A stretch of DNA of 64,000 bases, from positions 51,077 through 115,076 of the forward strand of contig JBGPTF010000014.1 in assembly GCA_041490445.1 (NCBI GenBank). The letters run 5' to 3'. Below, piece by piece: positions 9,493 to 18,342 of the stretch; within the stretch, counting starts at the first letter, position 1, and the number at the start of each line of letters is the position of its first letter. The stretch is from JBGPTF01 sp041490445. Its GTDB lineage: Bacteria > Acidobacteriota > Terriglobia > Acidiferrales > UBA7541. The notes under the pieces were generated by a model that saw nothing but the letters and a program-made list of their open reading frames with translations, was not told the DNA's origin and made no database searches. A program made the translations under genes and the position numbers.

Positions 9493-11475
9493 ATGTCGGC
9501 GCATTCCGCTCGTTCGCCGACGCCCGCCCAGCATTCTTCCGACACCACCGGCGGAGGGGTGCGTCAATCGTTCACCCGGCTGTTGATTCTGCTGGCAGCA
9601 CTCGTATCGCTGCGCTACTTTTTCTGGAGAATCCGCGAGACGGAAAATCCGGCAGCGCTCTGGTTCTTCTATCTCTTCCTCATCGCCGAAGCCCTGAACT
9701 TTATCGAAGCTGCGCTGTTCTATTTCACCGCGTGGAAACCGACCCGGCACAAGGCTCCCCGGCCGCTTCCCGGCCGGAGCGTCGACGTTCTGATCACAAC
9801 GTGCAACGAGCCGGTCAGCCTGCTGCGCGAGACCGTTGTGTGCGCCGCGGGGATTCGCTACCCGCACAAAACATACATCCTCGACGACGGCAATTCGTCC
9901 GAAGTGCGCAAGCTGGCGAAGGAATTCGGGTGCATTTATCTGGCGCGATCCGACCGCACCCACGCGAAGGCCGGCAATCTGAATTTGGGCCTGGAACGCA
10001 GCGACGGCGAGTTTGTCGTCACGCTCGATGCCGACCACGTGGCCATGCCCGATCTCATTGACCGGCTGATCGGTTTCTTTTCCGACCCCAAAGTCGCGAT
10101 TGTCCAGACGTCGCAGGATTTTTACAACCTTGATTCTTTCCAGCACCTGACGGAATGGGAGCGCAAGTACGGCTGGCAGCAGCAGGAACTCTTCTTCGGA
10201 GTCATCCAGCCCGGCAAGGACGGCTACAACGCGGCGTTCTACTGTGGCAGCCCTGCGATGCTTCGCCGCTCGGCGCTCGCCGAAATCGGCGGATTTGCAA
10301 TCGGCACCATCACGGAAGATATGCACACCGGCCTGCGGCTGCAGAAGGAGGGCTGGCGGGTCCTGTACGACAACCGGACAGTGGCCCGCGGGCTCGCGCC
10401 GCACACCTATCCTGGTTTTGCGACGCAGTGGTTGCGCTGGGGACGGGGCGCCATGCAGGTGCTCAACATCGAGCGGCCGATCACCGGCAAGGGGCTCTCG
10501 CTCGGCCAGCGGGTCTGTTACTTCGCATCCTTTTATTTCTACTGGATGAGCTATCAGAAGCTGCTGTTCGTTCTGACACCGGTTCTCTGCCTGCTCGCGG
10601 GACAGTTCCCTCTGGTCGCAGATCCGACTCAATTCCTGCTCTTTTTCGGCCCCTACTTCGCGCTGAACTGGCTGGCTTCGGGCCTGCTGCAGGGCGGTCT
10701 GCGCAGTTTCCTGTTGAGCGAGCAATTCAACATTATGAAAATCCCCGTACTGATGCGGAGCATCACTGGTCTCTTCCGATCCGAAGAGGAGTTTGAGGTA
10801 ACGCCCAAGGCCGAGGCAGCGGCGGCGGGCTTGATGGAGGTGCACCTGCAGCTCTCCCTGCTCGTTCTGCTGCTGGCAGCGATCGCCGTTGGAGGTGTGC
10901 GCCTTGCGGCGGCCCGTACGAGCTTCGAGACGTGGGCCATCGGGGTCAACCTGCTCTGGGCCGTCTTTTACGTCGCGCTCAGCGCTCCGCTGGTCTGGCG
11001 CGCGATCAACCAGAAGGAGATGCGCAGCAGCTACCGCTTTCCTCGCCGGCTGGAAGTGCTTGCGCGAGTCGGGTTTTTCACGGCGCGGGGAGAACGAACT
11101 CAGGGACGTGCGTACGCGCGCAATCTGAATCGCTCCGGCTTCTCCATCACGTGTACCTCTTCCATCGCTCCGGGAACACCCGTCGGAATCGAGCTGAAGC
11201 TCGATGGCCACGCGATTAACGCCTACGGCTGCGTCGTCCGGAGCCAGCGCTTGAAAGTCGACGGGGGCACGCGTTATATGAACGGAATACAGTTCGAGCA
11301 GATTGATCCTGCCGACCAGGACGAGATTACACGTTATCTCTTCTGGGAAGTCGCGCCGCGCCACGGCAACATACTGCGCCTGACGCGACAGACACAATCG
11401 GCGTCGCCCGCGGCGGAAGAGGCGATGGGGCCAAAGAAACTCCTCCCGGAGAAGGAAGCCAGGCATGGGGGTTAA
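9493..11475 (+). CDS. cellulose-synthase-like processive glycosyltransferase (GT2) with PilZ domain
   Basis: 660-aa integral membrane polysaccharide synthase of the BcsA type. Catalytic motifs are in order: DDGNSS, the DxD as TLDADHV, TED (in GTITEDMHTG) and the processivity motif QWLRW. Membrane helices flank the GT domain (about 28-48 and 55-75 before it; 340-365, 375-400, 450-475 and 485-505 after). A C-terminal PilZ domain (about 515-625) has RFPRR as the RxxxR arm. The second arm reads NRSGFS, lacking the final Gly of [D/N]xSxxG, so c-di-GMP control is plausible but not certain. ATG 9493 is preferred over an adjacent TTG at 9490 for spacing to GAAGGAG. It overlaps the downstream exporter gene by 11 bp. 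No BcsB, BcsZ or BcsD partner is visible. Confidence 0.9.
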   Translation: MSAHSARSPTPAQHSSDTTGGGVRQSFTRLLILLAALVSLRYFFWRIRETENPAALWFFYLFLIAEALNFIEAALFYFTAWKPTRHKAPRPLPGRSVDVLITTCNEPVSLLRETVVCAAGIRYPHKTYILDDGNSSEVRKLAKEFGCIYLARSDRTHAKAGNLNLGLERSDGEFVVTLDADHVAMPDLIDRLIGFFSDPKVAIVQTSQDFYNLDSFQHLTEWERKYGWQQQELFFGVIQPGKDGYNAAFYCGSPAMLRRSALAEIGGFAIGTITEDMHTGLRLQKEGWRVLYDNRTVARGLAPHTYPGFATQWLRWGRGAMQVLNIERPITGKGLSLGQRVCYFASFYFYWMSYQKLLFVLTPVLCLLAGQFPLVADPTQFLLFFGPYFALNWLASGLLQGGLRSFLLSEQFNIMKIPVLMRSITGLFRSEEEFEVTPKAEAAAAGLMEVHLQLSLLVLLLAAIAVGGVRLAAARTSFETWAIGVNLLWAVFYVALSAPLVWRAINQKEMRSSYRFPRRLEVLARVGFFTARGERTQGRAYARNLNRSGFSITCTSSIAPGTPVGIELKLDGHAINAYGCVVRSQRLKVDGGTRYMNGIQFEQIDPADQDEITRYLFWEVAPRHGNILRLTRQTQSASPAAEEAMGPKKLLPEKEARHGG

Positions 11476-13441
11476 CCGGCGAAGTCGGCAGGTTGCGGGG
11501 CTGCTTGGCGTTGCGCTATGCCTGAGCTTGTCCGTCCGCGCCCAGCAAACGCCTGAGGAGGCGCGCGGGGAAACGCAGGCCGGCCATTTCGAACGATCGG
11601 CGGCAATTTACCAGCAAATCCTGCAAACTCAGCCGGACAACGCCGAGGCGCTCGCCGGCCTGGTGGACACACTCGACGCTCGAGGCCAGTGGCGCGATGC
11701 GGTTGCGCCGCTCACCCGCCTCGTCGAGCTCCAGCCGGAAAACGCGGCGCGATTCGCGCAGCTCGGACGCTGGGAAAGCTGGCTCGGGGGAAAACGCGCC
11801 CAGGCGCTTGCGCACCTGAAGCGCGCTGCCGACCTGGAGCCGGCGAATGCCGCGTTTCTCGTGAATTACGCCGAGGTGCTGAGCTGGAGCGCGAACGACC
11901 GGCCGGAAGCCATCCGCATCCTGCGCGGCGTGCTCGAACAGCACCCGGATTCTGTTTCCGCGATCGCGCGGCTCGCGGAGGTCCTGAGCTGGGACGACAC
12001 CACACGGGCAGAGGCCCGGCAATGGTTTGACCGCGGGCTCTCGCTCGAAGCCGGAAACCCTGCGTTGCTCGTCCCACATGCGGAAATGCTTTCCTGGAGC
12101 GGCGCGACGCGCGCCCAGGCGATGGTGGAGTTTGATCGGGCGCTTGCGAATGATCCCGGGAACGTGCGGGCACTCGATGGCAAGGCGCAGTTGCTTCTCT
12201 GGACGGGCCATTCGGACGAGGCTCTGGCATTGTTTGAAAAAGTCCTCGTATTCGACGCGTCAAACGTGGCCGCGCTGCGGGGCAAGGCGAAGATTCTGGA
12301 AAATCGCGGAAGCACGCTGCAGGCGCGCTGGCTTCTACAACACGCGCAAAATGAGAATCCGGACGACCCGGAAACCCTGGTCGCCCTCGCACGGTCTGAC
12401 TACGAGTTGCACCAGTATGCGGAAGCACGCAGCTTGCTGGAGCGGGCGCGGGGCGCCACGGGTTCGGAGGTCGAAAGCATGCAGCGCGATTTACTGCATG
12501 CCACCGGCACGTTCGTCGAGACCGGCTACGGCCTGCGCCGCAACCAGGGGCGGCTCGATTTAGACCGGCCACAGTTGCTGGTCTCGACCCGGGCCGGCGT
12601 CTCGAACCGCGTCAGCCTCCGCTACGCGCCCGCGTTTTATCGAACCACGCTGCAGGATTTCGCGGCGAATGAGTTCGGCATTGCGGTCGATTCCGAACCG
12701 TCGGAGCGCACCGGCCTCCACGCGGAACTGAGCGGAGAGACGTATACTGGCGCCCCGCCGCAACTCGATGGCGCGATCCAGCTACGCTTCCGCTGGAAAC
12801 CCTCTTGGCAAATCGAAACCGGTTTCGAGCGGCAAGCGGTGGAAGATTCCCTGCTATCCACGCGGGGCCTAATCGCAAGCGGAATCTTTCTCGGCCAGGT
12901 GCGCTCGAACCTGGGGCACATCGGGACGAGCTATTCGAATTCCGCGCATCACTACGACTTCTCCGTCACGTATGAAGACGGCATCTACACCGGACGCGGC
13001 CTGGCCTCGAATCGGCGCAAGGGCGTGGACCTGAATCTGGGCAAGTCGGTGCGCTCGGATCGCCCGTACATCCGGCTGGCGTACGGCATCAGCTATGTCA
13101 GCTTCGACCATGATGCCGATTTCCAACCCGGCGAAGCTGCGCAACGCGTCACGGGAGGCTATTTCAGCCCGACCGCCTTTGTTGTGAACTACGGCTCGAT
13201 CGTCCTCTCGCACAGATTCGGCCAGCGGCTCGAGCTGGAGGGCGGCGGCACCTTGGGTGTACAGAACGTCGAGACTACTTCCTCCAGGCTTTCCGATGCG
13301 CAATTCGCTTCCACGGCCTCCGCGCATCTCGTCTGGCACATCGGACCGCGGGACGATCTCCGCATGGGGTACGAGTTCCTCAACGTCTTCAACGCGTTCG
13401 ATCGCAATCTCTATCGTGTCTCCTGGCGGCATTATTTTTAA
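11465..13441 (+). CDS. TPR protein with C-terminal outer-membrane beta-barrel (BcsC/PgaA-like exporter)
   Basis: 658-aa exported protein that probably conducts the polymer made by the upstream synthase through the periplasm and outer membrane. An N-terminal signal peptide (LLGVALCLSLSVRA, about 12-26) leads into roughly nine tetratricopeptide-like repeats (about 30-340), each with alternating Ala/Leu helices and NAEALAGL- or NPALLVPH-type turns. The C-terminal half (about 345-658) is rich in alternating beta strands and ends in an aromatic residue (WRHYF), a hallmark of outer-membrane barrels. It is shorter than classic BcsC. It overlaps the synthase gene by 11 bp and lies 4 bp before the next gene, so the three form one transcription unit. 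Confidence 0.8.
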   Translation: MGVNRRSRQVAGLLGVALCLSLSVRAQQTPEEARGETQAGHFERSAAIYQQILQTQPDNAEALAGLVDTLDARGQWRDAVAPLTRLVELQPENAARFAQLGRWESWLGGKRAQALAHLKRAADLEPANAAFLVNYAEVLSWSANDRPEAIRILRGVLEQHPDSVSAIARLAEVLSWDDTTRAEARQWFDRGLSLEAGNPALLVPHAEMLSWSGATRAQAMVEFDRALANDPGNVRALDGKAQLLLWTGHSDEALALFEKVLVFDASNVAALRGKAKILENRGSTLQARWLLQHAQNENPDDPETLVALARSDYELHQYAEARSLLERARGATGSEVESMQRDLLHATGTFVETGYGLRRNQGRLDLDRPQLLVSTRAGVSNRVSLRYAPAFYRTTLQDFAANEFGIAVDSEPSERTGLHAELSGETYTGAPPQLDGAIQLRFRWKPSWQIETGFERQAVEDSLLSTRGLIASGIFLGQVRSNLGHIGTSYSNSAHHYDFSVTYEDGIYTGRGLASNRRKGVDLNLGKSVRSDRPYIRLAYGISYVSFDHDADFQPGEAAQRVTGGYFSPTAFVVNYGSIVLSHRFGQRLELEGGGTLGVQNVETTSSRLSDAQFASTASAHLVWHIGPRDDLRMGYEFLNVFNAFDRNLYRVSWRHYF

Positions 13442-13445
13442 GCCG

Positions 13446-15335
13446 ATGCAAACCGCTTCGCCTGCGCCTCGCAGCCCCTATCCGGGTTTTTTCGTTCCCG
13501 AAAAGGCTCCCTCCGCGCTCCGCGAAGGGATGGGCGGAGGCGGGTGGGTCGCACTCTTGCTGATACTCGTGGTCGCTTGGATTGTGCGCGCGAGAGACTT
13601 CAGTTTCTCCACGGCCTACATGGACGAGTCCATCTACATCGTCTATGGGCGCATGTACTTGGCGCGTCACCTGGAGGCGGCTATTGATCAGCCCTTGCGC
13701 TGGAGTTTTGGCTGGTACTTGTGGCCCGTCATGGCGGCAATCGCCGACCGAATTGGCGGGCTCGAAGCCGTCCGGGCTCTCGGCGCTTTTCTCGGTATAG
13801 TGACCGTGCTGGCCGTGTTTAGTTTTGCGCGCCGGCTGTTTTCTCCCGCGGTGGGCCTGGCTGCTGCTGCGGTCTTCGCGCTGCTGGCTCCGGCGGTGTT
13901 CGTTTCGCGGATTGTGACCCGCGATGCCGCCACCCTGTGCTTTTTTGCGCTGGGTCTGTGGGCCTATGCGCGGGCCTGGCAGGAAAATAAGGCGCGGGAT
14001 TGGTCTATCGCGGCGGCGTGTTTCTTCGCAGCCTTTCTAACCAAGTACATCGTTGCCATCGCTTTCCCATTCCTGGTAATCCTCGCGCTCGCAATGGGGC
14101 GAAAAGCGTTTATTTATTTCACTCTCCTGCTCACAATCCTGTGTGCCGCCTATGGATTCATCTACGCAGATGATCTTATCGCCCTACTTTCCTACGGAAG
14201 GAGCTACGGCTCGCTCCGCGCGAATCCGGGCGACGTCTGGAGAGTTTATGCAGGTGACCGCGCCGATTTCTGGATTTTGGCGGCGCTTGCGCTCCCGGCT
14301 GGGTTCTTCCTCGGCAAAAAAGATCTGCCGAAAACTTTCCTTCTTTGGCTGGGCGCGGCGATCTTCCTGGTCTTTCAGTGGACGACCCGCGCGGATTACG
14401 ACTTCTGGAAGCATGCCAATTATCCGGCCCTGTTCCTTGCGCCGCTGGCCCTGGCCGGCGTTGTAAAAGTAGTGCGTCAGATGGCCGGCCGCAACCATCG
14501 GGGCGCACTGGGCCTCGTGATCGTGCTGTTTCCTGTCCTACTTGGCTGGACGGGAGGCGCCTGGCGGATGGATCGCTTTGTCTTCTGGCCGAACGTGGAG
14601 CCCGTCGTGGCGATCTTAGAGGGTCAGTTGGCACCGGACAGCCGAGTGCTCGTGGACGACTCGGTCTTCCGCTACTACTTCTCTCCGCCGCTTCATCAAT
14701 GGCAGATCGCGGATCCGTTCTACTTCGCATTCCGCGGAACGACGGGCCAGCCGGCCTATGCCGCGGCCGTCCGAGGCGGACTCTTCGATTTCATCGTGCT
14801 CGACGGCGGAATTGGCGGTGAAGCACAGAGCATGGATGCGACGATTCGGCCGGAACTGGCGGGCCGTTATCAAGAGAAGCTGAGCATGCTCGAGCCCACG
14901 CTCGGCCGATCTCTCGAAATCTTCGAGCGGCAAGATCCCTCGGCGGCAAAGGTGGCACTCTCGAGGCCGGGCGTGGAAATCCTTTCCCCCAACAGCGGCC
15001 AGCTCGTCCGTACGGACCACATCGTGACGATGCTGCGCGGCGTCGTGCACGGCGCCGGATCTGCAGGGTATCTTCGCGTGGACGTGTTTACAAACCAGTG
15101 GTATCCGCAGGGTGAAAAAATCTTCCCTGATTCCGCCGGCTCGTTTTCACAGATGATCTATCTCGGCGGCGAAGGCGCCCAGCAATGCCACCATCTGGTC
15201 CGTGCGAGGCTCTATGATGCGCAAGATCACGTGGTCGCCAGCACCGTCGTCTACGATATCGCGCGCGCGAATCCCGACGGCAGCGCGCCGAGTTGCCGGC
15301 AACCGTCCTCCCGTTCTGCTGCGCCACACCCCTAG
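13446..15335 (+). CDS. GT-C membrane glycosyltransferase (GT39/ArnT-like)
   Basis: 629-aa polytopic membrane protein. After a cytoplasmic Pro-rich start, the first helix (about 35-55) is followed by the acidic TAYMDESIYIVYG loop, typical of lipid-linked-sugar-dependent GT-C enzymes. Around ten further hydrophobic helices follow to about residue 390. A soluble C-terminal region (about 400-629) includes an Ig-like beta segment from GVEILSPNSG onward. The start at 13446 lies 4 bp after the exporter gene; a longer reading would overlap that gene heavily. Such enzymes transfer a sugar from polyprenyl phosphate on the periplasmic face. Here it may decorate or cap the exopolysaccharide. Donor and acceptor are unknown. 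Confidence 0.8.
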   Translation: MQTASPAPRSPYPGFFVPEKAPSALREGMGGGGWVALLLILVVAWIVRARDFSFSTAYMDESIYIVYGRMYLARHLEAAIDQPLRWSFGWYLWPVMAAIADRIGGLEAVRALGAFLGIVTVLAVFSFARRLFSPAVGLAAAAVFALLAPAVFVSRIVTRDAATLCFFALGLWAYARAWQENKARDWSIAAACFFAAFLTKYIVAIAFPFLVILALAMGRKAFIYFTLLLTILCAAYGFIYADDLIALLSYGRSYGSLRANPGDVWRVYAGDRADFWILAALALPAGFFLGKKDLPKTFLLWLGAAIFLVFQWTTRADYDFWKHANYPALFLAPLALAGVVKVVRQMAGRNHRGALGLVIVLFPVLLGWTGGAWRMDRFVFWPNVEPVVAILEGQLAPDSRVLVDDSVFRYYFSPPLHQWQIADPFYFAFRGTTGQPAYAAAVRGGLFDFIVLDGGIGGEAQSMDATIRPELAGRYQEKLSMLEPTLGRSLEIFERQDPSAAKVALSRPGVEILSPNSGQLVRTDHIVTMLRGVVHGAGSAGYLRVDVFTNQWYPQGEKIFPDSAGSFSQMIYLGGEGAQQCHHLVRARLYDAQDHVVASTVVYDIARANPDGSAPSCRQPSSRSAAPHP

Positions 15336-15721
15336 CGGCGCCAGGCCGATACGATCTGCCAGATACCGAGGACAAATAGAAACGCGGCAAAAACGCGGCG
15401 CATGCGGACAGGCGTGAGCGACTGCGCGAACTTGCTCCCAAGCAGTCCGCCGAAGAATACACCGGGCATAATCATCAGGCCGACGGCCAGGTTCACTTCG
15501 TGCGCGCGGTAGTATGCGAGGAAGGCCAGCAGTCCTGTCGGCGGAACAAGCGCCACGAGACTGGTTCCCTGCGCCCGGTGCTGATCGAAGCGAAAAAGCA
15601 GAACCAGGAGAGGCACGAGCAAGACGCCTCCGCCGACCCCGAATAATCCGCTCAGCACGCCGACGAGGCAGGCCATCAGAAAAATGGCGACCAAGCGCGG
15701 CGCTCCCTCAGGCATTCGCAT
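15332..15721 (-). CDS. half-size TauE/SafE-family membrane protein, second of pair
   Basis: 129-aa protein covering only one of the two pseudo-symmetric halves of a TauE/SafE anion exporter (usual full length about 250). It has four predicted helices and the signature GVLSGLFGVGGGVLLVP near the N-terminus, plus the FFGGLLGSKFA and RVFAAFLFVLGIWQ segments of the half-repeat. A second ATG at 15715 has better spacing to GGGGA and may be the true start. It overlaps the upstream half-gene by about 14 bp, so the two are translationally coupled. They probably assemble as a heterodimer resembling a full transporter. The substrate (sulfite, sulfoacetate or another organic anion) is unknown. Confidence 0.8.
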   Translation of the reverse strand: MRMPEGAPRLVAIFLMACLVGVLSGLFGVGGGVLLVPLLVLLFRFDQHRAQGTSLVALVPPTGLLAFLAYYRAHEVNLAVGLMIMPGVFFGGLLGSKFAQSLTPVRMRRVFAAFLFVLGIWQIVSAWRR

Positions 15722-16142
15722 TCCCCGATGAGCCGCGCGCCTCTGTCTTCCGCCACAGCATCGCCGCCGAAAAGACCAGGAACAACCCGAAGAAGCCTTT
15801 CAAATCGCGGGAAGGCAAGCTGATGGCAAGGAGGCCGCCAAAATACCCGCCGGCCAAAAAACCAAGAGCGCACGCAATGCCGGCCTGGAGATCCACCTGG
15901 TAGTTTTTCCAGTACAGCATCAGCGCACCCAGGGCGAGCGGCGGCAGAAGAATCACGAGCGAGGTACCCTGCGCCAGGTGCTGGTCCATGCCGAGCAGGT
16001 AAACAAATGCAGGCACAAGGACGATGCCTCCGCCGATGCCCATCAAACCAACCAGGACACCGACGGCCAGCCCGAGAAGAATAATCACAATTGTGTGGAG
16101 CAAGCCGCCTCCGTCCACAAAGAATGCAAAGACGGTCGCCAT
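15708..16142 (-). CDS. half-size TauE/SafE-family membrane protein, first of pair
   Basis: 144-aa protein with the same half-domain as its downstream partner: VLVGLMGIGGGIVLVP, QHLAQGTSLVILLPP and FLAGGYFGGLLA, with four hydrophobic helices. ATG 16142 is preferred. A GTG at 16190 would add 16 residues with no similarity to the family. It is the promoter-proximal gene of the coupled pair and is divergent from the UDP-sugar dehydrogenase at 16290. The split is clean: each gene has its own start and complete half-repeat, so this is unlikely to be a frameshifted single gene. Confidence 0.8.
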   Translation of the reverse strand: MATVFAFFVDGGGLLHTIVIILLGLAVGVLVGLMGIGGGIVLVPAFVYLLGMDQHLAQGTSLVILLPPLALGALMLYWKNYQVDLQAGIACALGFLAGGYFGGLLAISLPSRDLKGFFGLFLVFSAAMLWRKTEARGSSGNANA

Positions 16143-16289
16143 CTTCCCGCAATTCCGGCGGCCGGGCAACTCGGTTTGCAAGTCTGGCACGCGGCCCGGT
16201 TCCCTGCTTTGTGAGCCGGGCCATTCTTGTTATAGTCTGGCTGATTCGTTCACACCGGAGATCGCAAGCAGAGAGGAGCCAGAAACCGC

Positions 16290-17648
16290 ATGGCTGGAGA
16301 ACGTACACCGGACTTCTTCGCAACCAAGGACGTCAAAGTCGGCATCATCGGCTGTGGCTATGTGGGCCTGCCGCTGGCGCTGCGGTTTGCCGAGACGGGG
16401 CGCCGGGTGATCGGCTTCGACACCGACCCCGCCAAAATAGAGATGCTGAACGCCGGCAAGTCCTACATCAAGCATATCCCGGCGGACAAGATCGCGCAGT
16501 TCGTCAAGAGCAAGCACTTCGCCGCGACGGCGGACTTCAAGAAGCTGCGCGAGGTGGATGCAGTCCTGATTTGCGTGCCAACGCCGCTCGATGAACGGCG
16601 CGAGCCCGATCTGAGTTACGTCGAACAGACCGCCAATTCCATCGCGCCGAATCTGCAGCGCGGCCAGTTGATCGTGCTGGAGAGCACGACGTATCCCGGC
16701 ACCACGGAAGAGCTGGTTCAGCCGATCCTGGAAAAAGCCAGCGGGCTGAAGTGCCCGGTCGCTCACGGCCCCGACGCCGAAAGAATCAAGACGGATTACT
16801 ACCTCGCCTTCTCGCCGGAACGCGAAGACCCCGGCAACAAGCACTTCGGCCTGGCGCAGATTCCGAAAGTGGTTGGGGGCACGAATCCGCCGAGCGGCAA
16901 GGCGGCCGCAAACCTATACGCGCAGATCGTTGCGCGAGTTGTGCCGGTCAGCTCGACCCGCGCCGCCGAAATGGTGAAGCTGCTCGAAAACATCTTTCGC
17001 TGCGTCAACATCGCCCTCGTCAACGAGCTCAAAATGCTCTCCCTTCGCATGGGCCTCGACATCTGGGAGGTGATCGACAGCGCCGCGTCGAAGCCGTTCG
17101 GCTTCATGCCGTTTTATCCCGGGCCCGGACTGGGCGGCCACTGCATCCCGGTGGACCCGTATTATCTTTCCTGGAAGGCGCGCGAATACGACTTCGTCAC
17201 CCGGTTCATCGAGCTGGCGGGCGAAATCAACACCGCGATGCCCTACCACGTGGTCCAGGCTGTTTCCCAGGCGCTGAACCAGCGGGAGAAAAGCCTGAAA
17301 GGCTCGAAGGTCCTATTGCTCGGTGTGGCTTACAAGAAGGATGTGGACGATCTGCGCGAATCGCCTTCGCTCAAGTTGATGCAGCTCCTGCGCGAAGGCG
17401 GCGCTGAGCTTGACTACAACGACCCGTACTTTCCGCAACTGCATAAGATGCGCCACTACGATTATTCCAACATGAAGTCGGTCGAGCTGACGCCGAAGAC
17501 GCTCGGTTCCTACGATTGTGTGCTCATCGCCACCGACCATACATCGTACGACTACGAAGCGATCGTGAAACACGCGCAGCTCGTGGTGGACACGCGCAAC
17601 GCGACCCGGCCGATCACTCACGACCGCAAGAAAATCGTCCTCTGCTGA
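16290..17648 (+). CDS. UDP-N-acetylglucosamine 6-dehydrogenase-type nucleotide sugar dehydrogenase
   Basis: 452-aa enzyme that oxidises the C6 hydroxyl of a UDP-sugar to the uronate with two NAD+. The Rossmann motif GIIGCGYVGLPLALRF is at about residues 19-34. A hinge helix with KLLENIFRCVN follows. The catalytic cysteine is in GLGGHCIPVDPYY (about 283-295), and a C-terminal UDP-binding domain carries LLGVAYKKDVDDLRESP. The KxDxxDxRxSP-like motif and length match the WbpA/WecC branch that uses UDP-GlcNAc rather than UDP-glucose dehydrogenase. It lies 9 bp before the phosphoheptose isomerase gene. The upstream 147-bp gap holds divergent promoters with the TauE/SafE pair. Confidence 0.9.
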   Translation: MAGERTPDFFATKDVKVGIIGCGYVGLPLALRFAETGRRVIGFDTDPAKIEMLNAGKSYIKHIPADKIAQFVKSKHFAATADFKKLREVDAVLICVPTPLDERREPDLSYVEQTANSIAPNLQRGQLIVLESTTYPGTTEELVQPILEKASGLKCPVAHGPDAERIKTDYYLAFSPEREDPGNKHFGLAQIPKVVGGTNPPSGKAAANLYAQIVARVVPVSSTRAAEMVKLLENIFRCVNIALVNELKMLSLRMGLDIWEVIDSAASKPFGFMPFYPGPGLGGHCIPVDPYYLSWKAREYDFVTRFIELAGEINTAMPYHVVQAVSQALNQREKSLKGSKVLLLGVAYKKDVDDLRESPSLKLMQLLREGGAELDYNDPYFPQLHKMRHYDYSNMKSVELTPKTLGSYDCVLIATDHTSYDYEAIVKHAQLVVDTRNATRPITHDRKKIVLC

Positions 17649-17657
17649 GCCCGCTCG

Positions 17658-18239
17658 ATGGGCAATCGCATCGAACAAATCCGCGCTCAGCTCCGCGAAA
17701 GTTGTCGCGTCAAGGAAAGCTTCTCCGAGGACCTGCTCATGCGGATCGCGAAGTTTGCGGAGACTTCCGCGGCCGCCGTCGCGCAGGGCCACAAGATCGT
17801 GCTGTTCGGCAATGGCGGCAGCGCCGCCGACGCGCAGCACCTCGCCGCGGAACTTGTCGTCCGGCTGCGCACCGACCGCAAGGGCTTGCCCGCGCTCGCC
17901 CTCTCGACGAACAGTTCCATTCTCACTGCAGCGGCGAACGACTATGGTTTCGAACAAATCTTTGCGCGCCAGATCGAATCGCTCGTCGCCGCCGGCGATG
18001 TCCTCGTAGCCATTTCAACCAGCGGGACGAGCCCGAACATCCTGCAGGGCGTCGAATCGGGGCGCTCCCGCGGCGCGTTTCTCGTCGGGCTAACAGGCCA
18101 GACCGGCGGCGCGCTCGCCGGCAAGGTCGATCTCCTGATAAACGTCCCTTCGCTCGACTCGCAGCGCATTCAAGAAGCCCACATCACCATCGGCCACATC
18201 GCCTGCGCGCTCATCGAAGAGATCTGTTGCCACTCTTGA
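17658..18239 (+). CDS. gmhA: phosphoheptose isomerase
   Basis: 193-aa SIS-domain enzyme converting sedoheptulose 7-phosphate to D-glycero-D-manno-heptose 7-phosphate, the first step of heptose synthesis for lipopolysaccharide. Canonical features are ILFGNGGSAADAQHLAAELV-like (here VLFGNGGSAADAQHLA, about 53-68), AISTSGTSPNIL and the C-terminal EAHITIGHIACALIEE zinc-site helix. Length is standard. It follows the UDP-sugar dehydrogenase by 9 bp. This is the more typical of two GmhA-type genes in the window; the other, at 4868, is embedded with hddA and gmhB. Confidence 0.92.
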   Translation: MGNRIEQIRAQLRESCRVKESFSEDLLMRIAKFAETSAAAVAQGHKIVLFGNGGSAADAQHLAAELVVRLRTDRKGLPALALSTNSSILTAAANDYGFEQIFARQIESLVAAGDVLVAISTSGTSPNILQGVESGRSRGAFLVGLTGQTGGALAGKVDLLINVPSLDSQRIQEAHITIGHIACALIEEICCHS

Positions 18240-18342
18240 AGACGCGCCGTGGCCGTTTGACACGCTCCGGTGCCCAGTAGGTCACAACCAGTCCGGGAGT
18301 TGGATTGCCACCGGCGAGCCGGGACGCTATCGTTACGAAGCG

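Noticed and set aside
9466..11466. 666-codon open frame on the minus strand opposite the BcsA-like gene
   Set aside because: It mirrors a gene with clear catalytic motifs. Its translation is rich in Arg/Gln/His and low in motif content, as expected for the antisense frame of GC-rich codons.
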